A stretch of 64,000 nt of DNA, from assembly GCA_030142905.1 (NCBI GenBank), contig JASJOG010000052.1, positions 1,631,001 through 1,695,000 on the forward strand. The letters run 5' to 3'. Source of the DNA: Heliopora coerulea (taxonomy: Eukaryota; Cnidaria; Anthozoa; Scleralcyonacea; Helioporidae). Positions within the stretch are counted from its first letter, which is position 1; each line of letters opens with the position of its first letter. The notes under the pieces were generated by a model. That model worked only from the letters and a program-made list of their open reading frames with translations, was not told the DNA's origin and searched no databases. Below, one piece after another: positions 1-10,653 of the stretch. Made by a program: the position numbers and the translations under genes.

Positions 1-167
1 TGCAGTACAACACTGTTCACAGTTTGCAGTACAACATTGTTCACAGTGTGCAGTACAACATTGTTCACAGTGTGCAGTACAACATTGTTCACAGTGTGCA
101 GTACAACATTGTTCACAGTGTGTAGTACAACATTGTTCACAGTGTGCAGTACAACATTGTTCACTTC
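1..167. repeat. 24-bp tandem repeat (minisatellite)
   Basis: About seven near-identical copies of a 24-bp unit beginning TTGTTCACAG, followed by a degenerate copy to about 190. The unit length is a multiple of three, so one frame stays open and reads as an eight-residue repeat, but that frame differs from the frame of the exon at 273. I read it as intronic satellite DNA ahead of that exon. Confidence 0.9.
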
Positions 168-272
168 GTGCAGCTCAAATTGTTCATACCGCCAAGCACA
201 ACACGAATACTTATTGACACAAATCGACCGCCATTTTTGCGTTAGTCAATTGACCTACAGTTTCTCTCGCAG

Positions 273-494
273 AATTACGTTGAAATTGCCAAAGAGGAAA
301 AAAAGTTCCAGCTTCAGCTTTCTGACGCCATTCAAAGCAAAGGAACAAAAATGTCGGAGCGCCGGGCGACGTTGTGGCGACGATGTGCGGCGATGGCGGA
401 AATTCTCGCAAAAGAAGAAGCCGAACGCTTGTTCTGGAAAAAAACGTTTTGTGAGGCAGCCCATCGCGTGTATGGAAACGAGGGGTTTTACTAA
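273..494 (+). CDS. Terminal exon of an unidentified coiled-coil protein (5' part outside window)
   Basis: After a pyrimidine-rich acceptor (tttctctcgcag, ending at 272) an open frame encodes 73 residues and stops with TAA at 492-494. It starts NYVEIAKEEKKFQ and ends HRVYGNEGFY. The peptide is rich in K, E, R and A in a helical pattern, including RRATLWRRCAAMAE and LAKEEAERLFW, as expected for a coiled coil. A polyadenylation signal AATAAA at 520-525 lies 25 bases past the stop, which supports a genuine 3' terminal exon. The rest of the gene lies left of the window. I do not recognise the family and infer no function. The frames overlapping it on both strands look like shadows. Confidence 0.6.
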   Translation, partial: NYVEIAKEEKKFQLQLSDAIQSKGTKMSERRATLWRRCAAMAEILAKEEAERLFWKKTFCEAAHRVYGNEGFY

Positions 495-519
495 GTGAGG
501 AACAATATTGAAAAGGAAC

Positions 520-525
520 AATAAA
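520..525 (+). terminator. Polyadenylation signal AATAAA
   Basis: Canonical AATAAA hexamer 25 bases downstream of the stop codon of the terminal exon at 273-494. Confidence 0.5.
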
Positions 526-1376
526 GTCTAAGCGTCTGGAAATGAGTCGACAGCAGTGATCCAATGGTATGAAGTGAGGAAGAAATGAGGTCTTATGGAT
601 TTATGAAGGGATAATGGACACCATGAACAAGCCTATGTACCTAAATATCCCAAGTGTAAATGAAATAACTGCAGAGGGAAGCCAAGTATCCTGACGTGAC
701 CAATTTATCCCCATGTGATTTCAAGTGCCTATGTATTCTCTCGACCAAGTAACAGGAGGGATGAATGAAGGTCGTTTAATCAATGGCATAAATGAAGCCT
801 AGAAAGAAGTGAGATTTTATCCCATGACTAAAAAAAAATGCTGGAAAATTTGCGATCTTGAAAGCATGTTCCTTTGTCGGTTTCACCGGTTAAAATAAGA
901 GGCATGATTCCAAATGATTGGAATGGAACTTTGAGACTACATTAAAGTTACTTTGAAGTATGTTTTCTACGAGATATTTAGGTAAAATGATGTACAGAGA
1001 TACAGAACAGAAATCTTCAGTGATTTATTACTTAATGACAATGCATTACAAATGCATAATTGATTAAATTATTACTGATAAGCTGCATTATTTAACGAGA
1101 AAACTATGTTTTTACATCGGGTTCTATAAAGCATTTGTAAAGGCCAGCTTGGTACAAAATAATATAATATAATACAATATATACATGTTAAATGTTGCCG
1201 TAATGGTGTCCTTTATCCGCATAATTGATGTCTAAAAGTTTTGAAACTTTAACTTAAACAGACCGTGGTAAAATACATAATGACAACCCCATTATTTCGT
1301 GTTTTACATATAAAACCATCTCCGAGTTTTTATTTGTTTCGAATGCCACAACATGGAACTGCATATTGCGACGTAC
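526..1376. other. Intergenic or intronic AT-rich stretch, no gene seen
   Basis: It lies between the plus-strand terminal exon and the last recognised exon of the minus-strand LRR gene. No sustained open frame or splice-framed exon is visible. The missing 3' exon of the LRR gene might be here, but I could not identify it. Confidence 0.4.
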
Positions 1377-4300
1377 CTTAAATATTGAAAAACTTCAGAA
1401 CTAGTTTCTCTGTCTCGGCTGGCAGTCTGGTTACCGTTCATAGGACTACCGGTGTCTCCATCAAACCAGCTGATGGATTTTCGCTTGATCAAAATTATTC
1501 ATGAAATACAGCAAGTGTTTGACTCTACGACTTCCGCCATGTCTTCTCTTAGTTTGGGAATGTCGTCCAAAATTTTAAGATTCGGAATTAATTTGAATAT
1601 TCTAAAAATGTGACGAGAAAAATGAAAAATTAAAATGGAAGAAAGACGGGAAAAATTTAAACTAGTTTCGATTTAAAGTTATATAGCTTTATAAATTATT
1701 ATTGTTGTTGTTATTGTTGTGGTTAATATTACTGCTGTTGTTGTTGTTATTGTTGTTATTATTGTCGTTATTATTATTGTCGTTATTATTATTGTTATTT
1801 TAGCTGTTATTGTTGTTGTTGATGTTGTAGTTGTTATTGTTTTGCTATTAATGTTGTTTTTGTACTTCTTGTTGTAGTTATTCTTCGTCATTCATACACT
1901 TCTAAAGACTGGGGACTTTTCACTTCTAGACTAAAATATCAGTTCACCAAGCAACACCTATTTCCAGCCCGCCAACTAGGCTCCCTGTTTACCGCGAAAA
2001 GGTCTGGAATCCAACTTTCTAAAAACGTTATGACATAGCACATGTTTTGAACACAACGATAGCTTAAAAAGCAGCCCCTTATCTCTTTTTTCGTTCGTCA
2101 TTCTGAAACAACTTCAACTTACTTTTGTCGATAATTAGGATCGAGCTCAATTGGATTGTCACGTAACGTCAATGACGAGATCTTCGTCTTTCGTAAATTG
2201 CTAATTCCTTCCAACGATTCGATGTTATTTTGTTGTAAGGACAGATGTTCCAGAACGGGAGCTTTTGGTAATTTCTGCAACAAGATGAAAATCGCGGTTA
2301 TCTGTGTGACAGGATCACTGATCATTACTGACTTATCCTAGAGATAAATGACCCCAGGATCTCACCCCTAGGGATAAACGACCCTAAGAATCAACAGTCC
2401 TAAAAGATCTACAATCAGAGATACGCCCAGAAGAGTTTTGAACGGGAGAAACGCCCTGAATTTCAGACTAGTGGACTTGCCTAGGCGGGCATGTATGTTC
2501 AATGTTGTTTATCAGAACTTGAATCGATAAAAGTCGATTTTGTGTAAGTTAGCTATTGAAAATAACCCTCAATAATTTTTTCGATCTTTCTTTTTTTCTT
2601 ATACTAAGATCAGAATTTTCCTTCAAATAGACTCTCAGATGTCAAAGTGGAAGCGGTTGCCTTCTACAACTCCTAGCTATGCCAACTGTCTACATGGTGT
2701 AAACAACCCTAGCCCAAACATTAACTTTTACCCACGTTATTTGATGTCACTGCAGCTGATATCTTCTGTTGAATATATTCAGTACAATCTCATATAAGTC
2801 GTGGAGTTTGCGACGCATTTTATCAATAAGAAATGCACGGCGAGTTTATGGCTCAATATTTGCCTTTACGCAAACATTCTCATGCATGTTGAGTAGTAAT
2901 AAACTTACCTTGAAGTTTGACAGAAAATTGCGTTGAAGATATAGGTGTTTGCATCTGAATAAGAAAAACAAACGATCACTGTTTTATGTAGTGCGCCATT
3001 GAAGACAAGACAAATGTGTTCTAGATTCATCCAGTTATCATACAAGAACTGATTCTTTTGTAAATTGAATGCGAGACGACCAAAACTCGCACGTTATTTG
3101 CAAACTTGAAGGCCACCATTGGATGTAGTATAAGACTTTTCACCCGCGAAAATTATCGTATCAGCGTTCTGATTCGCGCTACGGTTTTTTTCACTAGAGG
3201 AAAAAAATTGTCCCAAAGTTCTGATTGTCTGACTGCTTTCCCGCCACAGCATATTTGGCAAGCTTACTTTAAGCCTCAGGTTTTTGAGAAAACTAACTGT
3301 ATAAGTTGGCAAAAAAACAAGGTAGGAAATTATTATAAAGAACTTCACTGTGAGCAATTTTTGGAAGAGCTAAAAGATAAGAGACACGTTGGCATTACAA
3401 TGTTTAATATCGACAAAACCAGCGTATTGAGGCGTAACATTAATGTCCTCAAGGTTTAGTTATCCCCGAAAACATAATTAAAAATTTCGGTCGTTTTATC
3501 CAACAAAAATGGAATCGTGGAAAAACGTTTTGTACAATTTTAATCACCACCTATAATATATTATAAGATCCACTTGCTAGTACATTGTAGGTCAATCGCT
3601 GAAAACCAGCAGGAGAGGCGTGCTTTGTTCGTTCGTCAGGGAGTATCAAGATGTAAGAAAACGATACTTCTAGGAATGTTTCTCGACCCTAACTTGGTCT
3701 CGCGCCCAACATTGGTCAGGCTTCATAAGATAAGCCCGCACTAACCCGAGAGCAGTAACATGCAGTCCATACCTTGGAAGGTAGATACTGCTCAAATCTG
3801 TTAGTCCATTGTCCATCAGTTGTAGACTTTCACAGCGAATTAACTTTTGAAGAACAACGAGGAATTGCTTCAGCTGATACGGATGACCAAGCTCTTGAAA
3901 TGATAAATTAACAGCCTGGAAAATAGCGCAATTTTTGAATGAACTACCCACCACGGTATACTGATGATAAGATAGCAAACAGATGTCACTAAATTGAAAT
4001 TTTAAGAACTTTTTAAATTGGTAGTTTGTCCTGAAGTACGAGGAAATGCTCATCAAAGTTGTGTCGGAATGTCCAAAGGTTATGTTGGCTAATGGGTGTG
4101 TCATATGCGTGAACGATCATGTGGTGATTTAAAACTTGTACAATACCAATCACGTTAATTAGAATAGATTGCATTTCTGTTATAGAGAAGTTCATTTTTT
4201 TTTTTGAAAAATAATGTCAACTTTATCTTTTCCACAGAGCTGACATACATTCCAAGTTAATAACATGGATGCAAATTCAGGGCGGGAAACCAGGAGTATT

Positions 4301-6571
4301 TAAGAGTAGGGGTTGGATGATAGTATCAAGGCACCCTCAGGAGGATTTTGATCATTTTGAGTGAAGTAGAACAACATGGCTTTGGAAAGTGAAGGCAAAA
4401 AGCTGTCAATAACAGGGCTCACATAAGTCCTCTCACAAAAAGGGCAGGGTTATGACCTCCCCACACACCCCTCTTGTTGCATCTCTGCAAATTAGAATGT
4501 GTTGCACTTTAGAACTGTTAGGCAGAACAGCACCCACTTGGGAAGAATGTAGGGAAATAGTGTTAATAGTACAAGCTGAAATATTTAGAAAAGAAAATTT
4601 TGTATATTTTCAACATAAAGGTGTCTTTAAAGGAAAGCATGCAATTATTGGTACACTATTGTGGGTAATAAATGCCTTTCCTTTACCTCACAGATCTCCC
4701 AAGATTCCAGTTTACTCTGATACTGTAACCTTTTCCTGTTCTTCCATCTTCCTCTCAATGGCACATTATCATGATCATCTTCATCTTGTTTTTCCATCTC
4801 ATAAATTGTAGAAACATGGTAACCTTTTGGTGCTTAAAAAAACAAAAAAACATACTGTTCAGTCTCTGGTAAGTTATGGTATTAGACACACTTAAAACTA
4901 CTGGCATAGTTGGTTCTTGAGCTTACATTTTTACTCAAAGAAAGTGACAATGAACTGGATCAACTGCTTCAAAGGTCTAAAAAGTCTAACATTTTCCACT
5001 TGGATGACAAAAGAAAACAAAATATCTTCCTAAACGTTTGAAAATTTGTGTCACAAAAATGGTGCAACTATTATAAGCATTAAAAATCATAATTTATTCT
5101 TGAAAATAAAACCTCAAATTTTGACACCTCTTCTAATTCTTGGTGATCTCAGCATACTTCCTTTGACTTCCATATGTTGTATGTCATGCCACTTGGTGTA
5201 CCTGTAACGTGAGGCTGGCAGCTGGGAAAAATAAATTAGGAATTACTTTTTAAGCTAAATTCCTTTACAGACTGCTACCCAGTAGCAATCTGAATAGAAT
5301 ACTCCTCAGGGATTAGTTGTCCCAACTGTGTTGTTCCACAAGATGTTCTACACAATATTTATAAGTTTTCACTGAAGCAGGCCACCTTAACATGAATTGT
5401 TCCTTAAGAGTTTTGAATCTTACATTATCACCAAGACTTCAACCTATACGAGGTACTCTCACAGGTCCATAACTTTAAAGTGTGTTGGTTCTTTAGGCTT
5501 TTGACTCTTACATTAACATGAAGATTTTCACCAAGATAGACACTCCTTAGGGGTTGGTTACTACAGCTTGTGCTGTTGACAAAATCTTTTTGTACAACAT
5601 CAACACTCAGACTTTAACATGGACAGGACACTCCTGAGAAGTTGGTTACCTCAATTTATACCACCCCTTTAAGTCTTGTCACACTACAATCATACTTAAA
5701 TATCAACAGAGATGGACACTCTTGTTGGTTGGATGATTCCCAAAGGATTATCACATCAGAAAGACATTCTGCGTTTCCCTTCATAAGGGATACCTTAAAA
5801 GCAAATTTAATGGACCAGCCACATAAATACCACAATGTATGATTATCAACTCGTGGCCTCAGCTTATTTCTTTTGAATTTTATCCAATTTTGCTCATTGT
5901 TCCAGGGTATTGTCTGTTTTGAACAGAATTCAAAAGAACGAAGTTGAGGATAAGTAAGTAAAATGATGAATTGTGGTATTTATTGCAATTTGTCTATGCC
6001 TGACTTGCATTGTCCTTATAAATTTATTTGGACACGGTGTTCTGAACATCTTAGTCGGCGCGTTATAGCTAAAGTGGACAGGAGGTGGTTAAAAATTTGG
6101 CAGCTCTACGACGTTTGTAATAATGGTCAGCTTCTCGTCTAAATTCCATGGCTGCGGTTTTAGAATTTTGACTTTGTTTGGCATTTTTTACATTAATTTC
6201 CCCGATGAAATGCAAGCAAAAAAATGGTACCATCTTTAACACATGAAGATTTTTACGAACTTTTCCTTACAGGCAGAACATCTCCCGCATTCGTCGCCGC
6301 GAACGACCTGTTCTTCCCCTGGTCTTTGTCATTTGGTGCCGTGAACACGAACGTTGGGACACCTCGAGTAGATCCATCATTCTTGTCACCGGCAGCTTGT
6401 TTTTCAATATCAACCTCGAACGCTCGAGATCTGCCGTGTAAACAGAGGGAAGAATGAAAGTGAATTTGTCATAAATATCGAGTGCCAATCAAAATTTCAT
6501 CAACTATCGAAATCAACTATTAAAATACTCTGCTACCTTTCCGTCATTCCCTCAGGAACTGATGGTGGCAT
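1377..6571 (-). CDS. Leucine-rich-repeat protein (SDS22-like), partial at the C-terminus
   Basis: Exons in transcript order: 6571-6537, 6430-6271, 3915-3773, 2954-2909, 2274-2123 and probably 1469-1377. All are bounded by AG/GT sites with matching phases. The protein starts MPPSVPEGMTERSRAFEVD and has a disordered leader of about 65 residues. Leucine-rich repeats follow: LIRCESLQLMDNGLTDLSS, then CKHLYLQRNFLSNF, VLEHLSLQQNNIESLEG and ISSLTLRDNPIELDPNYRQ. The DNPIELDPNYR ending is typical of the last repeat and cap of SDS22-type proteins, many of which are ciliary or phosphatase-regulating. The exon at 1377-1469 fits in phase but does not look like a repeat cap, so it is less certain. No stop codon was identified. 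An intron of about 2.4 kb lies between exons 2 and 3. I cannot assign an orthologue. The start is divergent from the raftlin-family gene. Confidence 0.65.
1690..1880. repeat. Trinucleotide-rich low-complexity tract (TTG/TTA)n
   Basis: About 190 bases made almost wholly of TTG, TTA and ATT triplets, in the intron between the last two recognised exons of the minus-strand LRR gene. The threonine/isoleucine-rich reverse-strand ORF over it is an artefact of the repeat. Confidence 0.85.
5265..5765. repeat. Degenerate tandem repeat, unit roughly 90-100 bp
   Basis: Successive blocks share the order 'acatgga..ggacactcct.agg.gttggttact' followed by a short spacer and 'ttgt.ctgtt.acaa'. Clear anchors are near 5305, 5450, 5545, 5630 and 5712. 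The copies are strongly diverged. The repeat lies in the large intron of the minus-strand LRR gene. Confidence 0.4.
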
Positions 6572-7249
6572 AGTCCTTCGTCGTTTTACCTGTTTGATCT
6601 TACAACTTACAAGCCATTGCAGGATGATCTTGAAGCGATACTGATTTACAGTTAATTTACCAATTTCACGTTTAGTAGCAAATAAATTATTTTAGCTGTC
6701 TACTATTTTCTTTCTTCGCCTTTTTCACTTCCTAGAAGTCTGATTTCGGAAATCACTTAGGCCAGTTCAGCACTGATTTCCTCTCATACTTCCAGCAGTT
6801 GTCTTTCGATTGTTGCAGGGGATCAAACGCTCGGCTTTGCCAGCTTTTCGCGATATCGCGATTTTATTCTATTCATTAATCGAAGATTTACGCACAGGTA
6901 TCAACTTCCAAGGAAACCCACAGACATGTTATGAAATCGATATTAATGTTGCTAAGCAACTGTCGCAATTAATCTTCGTTAAGATTATTTCAATTAACAA
7001 TATCTCCTTTGATATTTTCAATTACCGTTCTTATCAAAGCTTAAATGGGAATTCACCTTTCGTTGATTTTAAACTCAGCCAATTTGTCATACGATCCGAA
7101 TTAAAACCGAATTTATCGCGTTGAAATTAATCCTTTCGAATTATACGTCACCGTCACAAAGATTACGCAAGGCCTCACTCGTGTTGTACTCGCGAGAAAC
7201 ACGCATTCACCCTCGTCAAAGACACAAGTAGTCCACTAGTGCAGTCTTT
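6572..7249. promoter_or_regulatory. Intergenic region between divergent LRR and raftlin-family genes
   Basis: 678 bases separate the start codons of two genes that point away from each other, so both promoters must lie here unless untranslated exons exist further out. There is no obvious TATA box close to either start. I see no repeat in it. Confidence 0.4.
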
Positions 7250-8470
7250 ATGGGGGCAGTCAAGTCTAAAAGCCACCTTCCGGCTGTCAGAGCTACAGGA
7301 CAGCACAGTCCTTTACCTCAAGACACTCAACCATATCCAGGTCCACCTCTGGAGTACTTGGTTGTATCCGTGCCTGTGCAAATGAGCAGTCATTATGTGT
7401 CTGGTTGGACTGCTGGTGCAACAGCAGTGACAAGCAACGTAGATGCTTATTATCCAACGATAGCTGGATATTTAGGCCAGGGATTTACCTTGAATACCTT
7501 TTACAGAGTGCCTGGAGTCTCATCTGTCTCAGGTTTTGGTTCAGCTCAGGTTCCTTTTGAAGCTGTCTTTTGTAAGCCTGTGGGCGTTCCCCCGTCTGTG
7601 CCCGAATCGGGAACTCGGCTTCTTGTTGAGAAGTCCACGATGCACGTTCAACAGTTTCGAGGAGGAATCCTCAATCCAACAGCAGCCCTTGGTACAGTTG
7701 CTGATACCTCTGATATAATGAATAAAATCTACCAACATTCCTCAATGGGTGGGAAATTGATTTGTGTTGAAATCAATGGACAAGTTGTCACCCAAGGAGC
7801 ATCTGCAGCAATGGCTGGTATAGGTCATGGCATTGGTGTTGATGTTCTGTTTCAAGTCCCTGTGCAGCCTAACCCAGTGCGTTATGTTTATCAGGTGGTA
7901 AATATTCCTATTGGTATCTCAGTACAGTTCCCAGCAAAAGTCACAGTGCAATGTGACTGGCTTGGAACTCTCTCCACATATCTCAATCAAGGCTGGAAGC
8001 TGGTTGAGATCTTTCTTGATCAATCACAGCAAAGAGCTGGTGGCTTTTCAACTGCAGCTAGCATGAATTCCATCTGGTTCTTTGAGAAGGAAGCCTCGAA
8101 GCTAGAAGACATGACACCAACCTATCAAGGCACAGTCTTAGAGTACATTCATAAAGTGTCAATGGGATTTGGTGGGACAAAACTTAAAACAGATTGGAGT
8201 GGAGTGATTAGTGAAATGGGACATCGTGGATGGGAGCTTGCCTGTATTCAAGAAACACCAGAAGTTTATCAGGCAGGTTTTGGCAAAATAGAAATGAAAT
8301 TGATGATGTTTTTCCAGAGGAGGATAATTCCTCAACCCAGTGTGGCACTGCCACCATATCTTGCCACCTTAACACCATATCCTGAACCACCACAATCAGT
8401 ACCAACCCAATCACCACCACCAGAGCTTGATAAAGACTTGTCAAGTATTGAACATAAGCAAGCACAATAA
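7250..8470 (+). CDS. Raftlin-family membrane-raft protein, intronless
   Basis: A single uninterrupted ORF of 406 codons. The N-terminus MGAVKSK carries Gly2 and Ser6, an N-myristoylation signal, which fits raftlins, as they are acylated proteins of the inner plasma-membrane leaflet in lipid rafts. Two copies of a related block follow. The first is near residues 35-165 (LEYLVVSVPVQ, ending near KIYQHSSMGGK). The second is near 205-365, where DWLGTLSTYLNQGWKLVEIF and TDWSGVISEMGHRGWELACI closely parallel the raftlin C-terminal block, ending KLMMFFQRR. The tail is Pro-rich. It is shorter than vertebrate raftlin-1 (about 580 residues) and lacks its long acidic middle. The start was chosen because it gives the acylation signal. 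Orthology to RFTN1 versus RFTN2 cannot be decided. Confidence 0.75.
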   Translation: MGAVKSKSHLPAVRATGQHSPLPQDTQPYPGPPLEYLVVSVPVQMSSHYVSGWTAGATAVTSNVDAYYPTIAGYLGQGFTLNTFYRVPGVSSVSGFGSAQVPFEAVFCKPVGVPPSVPESGTRLLVEKSTMHVQQFRGGILNPTAALGTVADTSDIMNKIYQHSSMGGKLICVEINGQVVTQGASAAMAGIGHGIGVDVLFQVPVQPNPVRYVYQVVNIPIGISVQFPAKVTVQCDWLGTLSTYLNQGWKLVEIFLDQSQQRAGGFSTAASMNSIWFFEKEASKLEDMTPTYQGTVLEYIHKVSMGFGGTKLKTDWSGVISEMGHRGWELACIQETPEVYQAGFGKIEMKLMMFFQRRIIPQPSVALPPYLATLTPYPEPPQSVPTQSPPPELDKDLSSIEHKQAQ

Positions 8471-9636
8471 GTATGTTGTTGTCATGATCATCATTACATA
8501 TCTTAGGTATAAGCATCAATAGTGGCAAATACCCATCATGATGTTAGTTTTAGTTTGAAGAATAACTAGGAAAATTCTCACAAATCAAAACATCCATAAT
8601 TTACTCATTAAGGGACTAGTGCACAGTGTGGAATTTTATTCTGGCTAATGCCAAGCAGTATTATTCAGCAGGGGAAGGCACCTGCCCCTCTACATTAGTG
8701 GCCACTTTCCCCCTTTTAGAGTGTTAATACTAGCCATATAAAGTGTCAAAATGAAAGAGCATGTTTGGTGTATGACCAAATACTGAGAAAAGGATAATGA
8801 AAAAACAAATAATGGGAATTTAATCTGTAGCCTTCTGATCACTGGTGAGATGCTCTAACCATTGAAGGTTACATTTGGGATTGGTTTGTATGACAGTAGG
8901 ACATATGCATACTGACTATCTGCCAGCCTCAATATGTCATTTATTTATACAGTGCTAATGATCTATATATTAAATAAAAGTTGTGGCTTGGTATATGTAT
9001 TATATTTTTAATATTATTCTCAAGCTATTTTACCTTGATTGAAAGATTCCTATCTAGGACAGTCAGAAAAGTTTTTGTGTGTAAAATTGCTTGAGTGCAA
9101 ATTAAAAATTTTCCATGATATTCAGGTATCAAACCATATACATCCACCAATGCAATGGTTCCAATATGAAAATGTGACAATTAGTGGTAAACCTAGTGTT
9201 TATGCTAAACATAACTAGAAATTGCTACAAGAATACCTGCTGATGGATATGTTTACACTTGATGTCTAAATATTGAACATGATTTTATATGCACATGAAA
9301 TGACCTGTTGCTATGCATAGATAGCTTAAAATTTGCATAGCATGTACAATTGCTATGCTTAGCTTCACCACTGCAGATGTTTGTTCTCAGATTGTTTTCT
9401 CTGATATGTATATTTTTTAGGTTTTAGGTGGGTCACTGGAAGTTCAGTAGTTGTCATAGTGACAGCCACTGAGGTCAACATTTTCAGTCTTACTTCCATA
9501 GTTAGCTTGAGATGCTTGTTCTCAACTTGTAGGATGATTTTATCAACTCTCTGCTGAAACTGCAGGGTTTTCCAGGGGTTCTTCAATTGCTTTTCACAGG
9601 GAAACTTTACTGGCTGGATTAAGATAAATAATTGTA
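8471..9636 (+). other. 3' flank of the raftlin-family gene
   Basis: AT-rich, no convincing gene. AATAAA at 8973-8978 is a plausible polyadenylation signal. Around 8825-8875 the minus strand carries a short fragment resembling the tRNA-derived SINE head seen at 51.1 kb (CAATGGTTAGAGCATCTCAC). The remainder to the Tc1 element is unremarkable. Confidence 0.4.
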
Positions 9637-10651
9637 CACTGGCAGTCAAAAAGAATTGGTCACACCGAAGCTAAAGATGCTGATGCCATAAACATTGTAA
9701 CAAATCTTATTATGACAAGTAATTACACCGAAAACAAACAGAAAACAAATCTTAATATTTAGTGCCTCCTCCACAAGCTTTGATCTTTTCTTTACACCTT
9801 TGAGGCATGCTATTTATTAAATTAATTAGCTTATCTAACAGAAAGCCTTGCCATGCAGCTTTTACAGCACTCCAAAGTTCTGTGACATTGGTAGGGTTTT
9901 GCTCTTGGACCATTGTCTTAAGTTGGCCCCATAGATTCTCAATAGGGTCAAGATCGAGTGACTGTGCTGGCCATTCCATAAAAGTTATGCCCTCTTCCTT
10001 AAACCATCCTTTGACAAGGTGGGAGGTGTAACAAGTTGCATTGTCATGCTGGAATACCCAACCATCTGGTATGGTCAGCATGTCTGTGGTTGGAATAAGT
10101 GAATTTTCTAGGAGATCAATGTATCATTCTCCATCGAGCTTTCTATCTATCTTAGAAAGACAGCCAACACCTCTTGCATTGATGCAGCCCTATACCATGA
10201 TGCCACCACCTCCATGTTTGACAGTTGTCTGAATGCAGCTTTCCTTTAGTTCTTCGCCAGCTATTTGTCTAACATACACACACCCATCACTCCTATGGAA
10301 AAGAAATCTTGATTCATTGCTGAAGATAACTTGGGACCACTGTTCAGCCATCCAACCTTTGTGTGCTTGTGCAAACTGTAATCAAGACTTCTTATGGTGA
10401 GCAGTAAGCCTAGGCTTCTTTCTGGGCTCGCAGCCCTTTAGACCAGCCTCTCTAAGCCTTCTTTGGGTGGTGGAAAATGAGATATTGACACCATGTTCAA
10501 TTAGCATCTCAGCTTTTATTTATGGTGCAGTCTTGTAGCAATTTGACTTGCTTACACATCTCAATCTATCCAAAACATTCATTAACATAACCCTGAAGGC
10601 TGTTGGTGAATGATGTGCTTCTTGTCTGCGTGTTGTTTTTGACTGCCAGTG
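9637..10651 (-). mobile_element. Tc1/mariner-like DNA transposon, inactive
   Basis: The element starts CACTGGCAGTCAAAAA and ends with the exact inverted copy. TA dinucleotides at 9635-9636 and 10652-10653 are the target duplication, and length is 1015 bp. The minus strand encodes the C-terminal half of a DDE transposase (10081-9752) with FQHDNATCYTS and LDLDPIENLWG, the second and third catalytic blocks. The upstream half can be followed at 10.1-10.5 kb but is broken by stops. The first catalytic block reads FSNESRF where the family has SDES, so the first Asp is replaced by Asn. The transposase is therefore dead on two counts. Confidence 0.9.
9752..10081 (-). pseudogene. Tc1-like transposase, C-terminal remnant
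   Basis: 109 codons open at the 3' end of the transposase frame inside the Tc1 element, containing the second catalytic Asp (QHDNA) and the terminal Glu (DPIENLW). Upstream codons of the same protein up to about 10.5 kb are interrupted by nonsense mutations, so no functional protein can be made. Confidence 0.85.
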
Positions 10652-10653
10652 TA

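Noticed and set aside
37..498. 153-codon plus-strand ORF through the 24-bp repeat and the following exon
   Set aside because: The repeat part is satellite DNA, and over 273-494 the better-supported frame is a different one that starts after a good acceptor and ends just before AATAAA.
1679..1891. Thr/Ile-rich reverse-strand ORF
   Set aside because: Product of a trinucleotide repeat tract.
4452..4811. 119-codon plus-strand ORF in the LRR gene intron
   Set aside because: No recognisable domain, no splice context, and composition like the surrounding AT-rich intron.
6224..6488. Plus- and minus-strand ORFs over LRR exon 2, including one starting MALDIYDKF
   Set aside because: The MALDIY frame ends exactly at the splice donor, while the frame that joins to the upstream ATG exon and the downstream LRR exon in phase is the third one.
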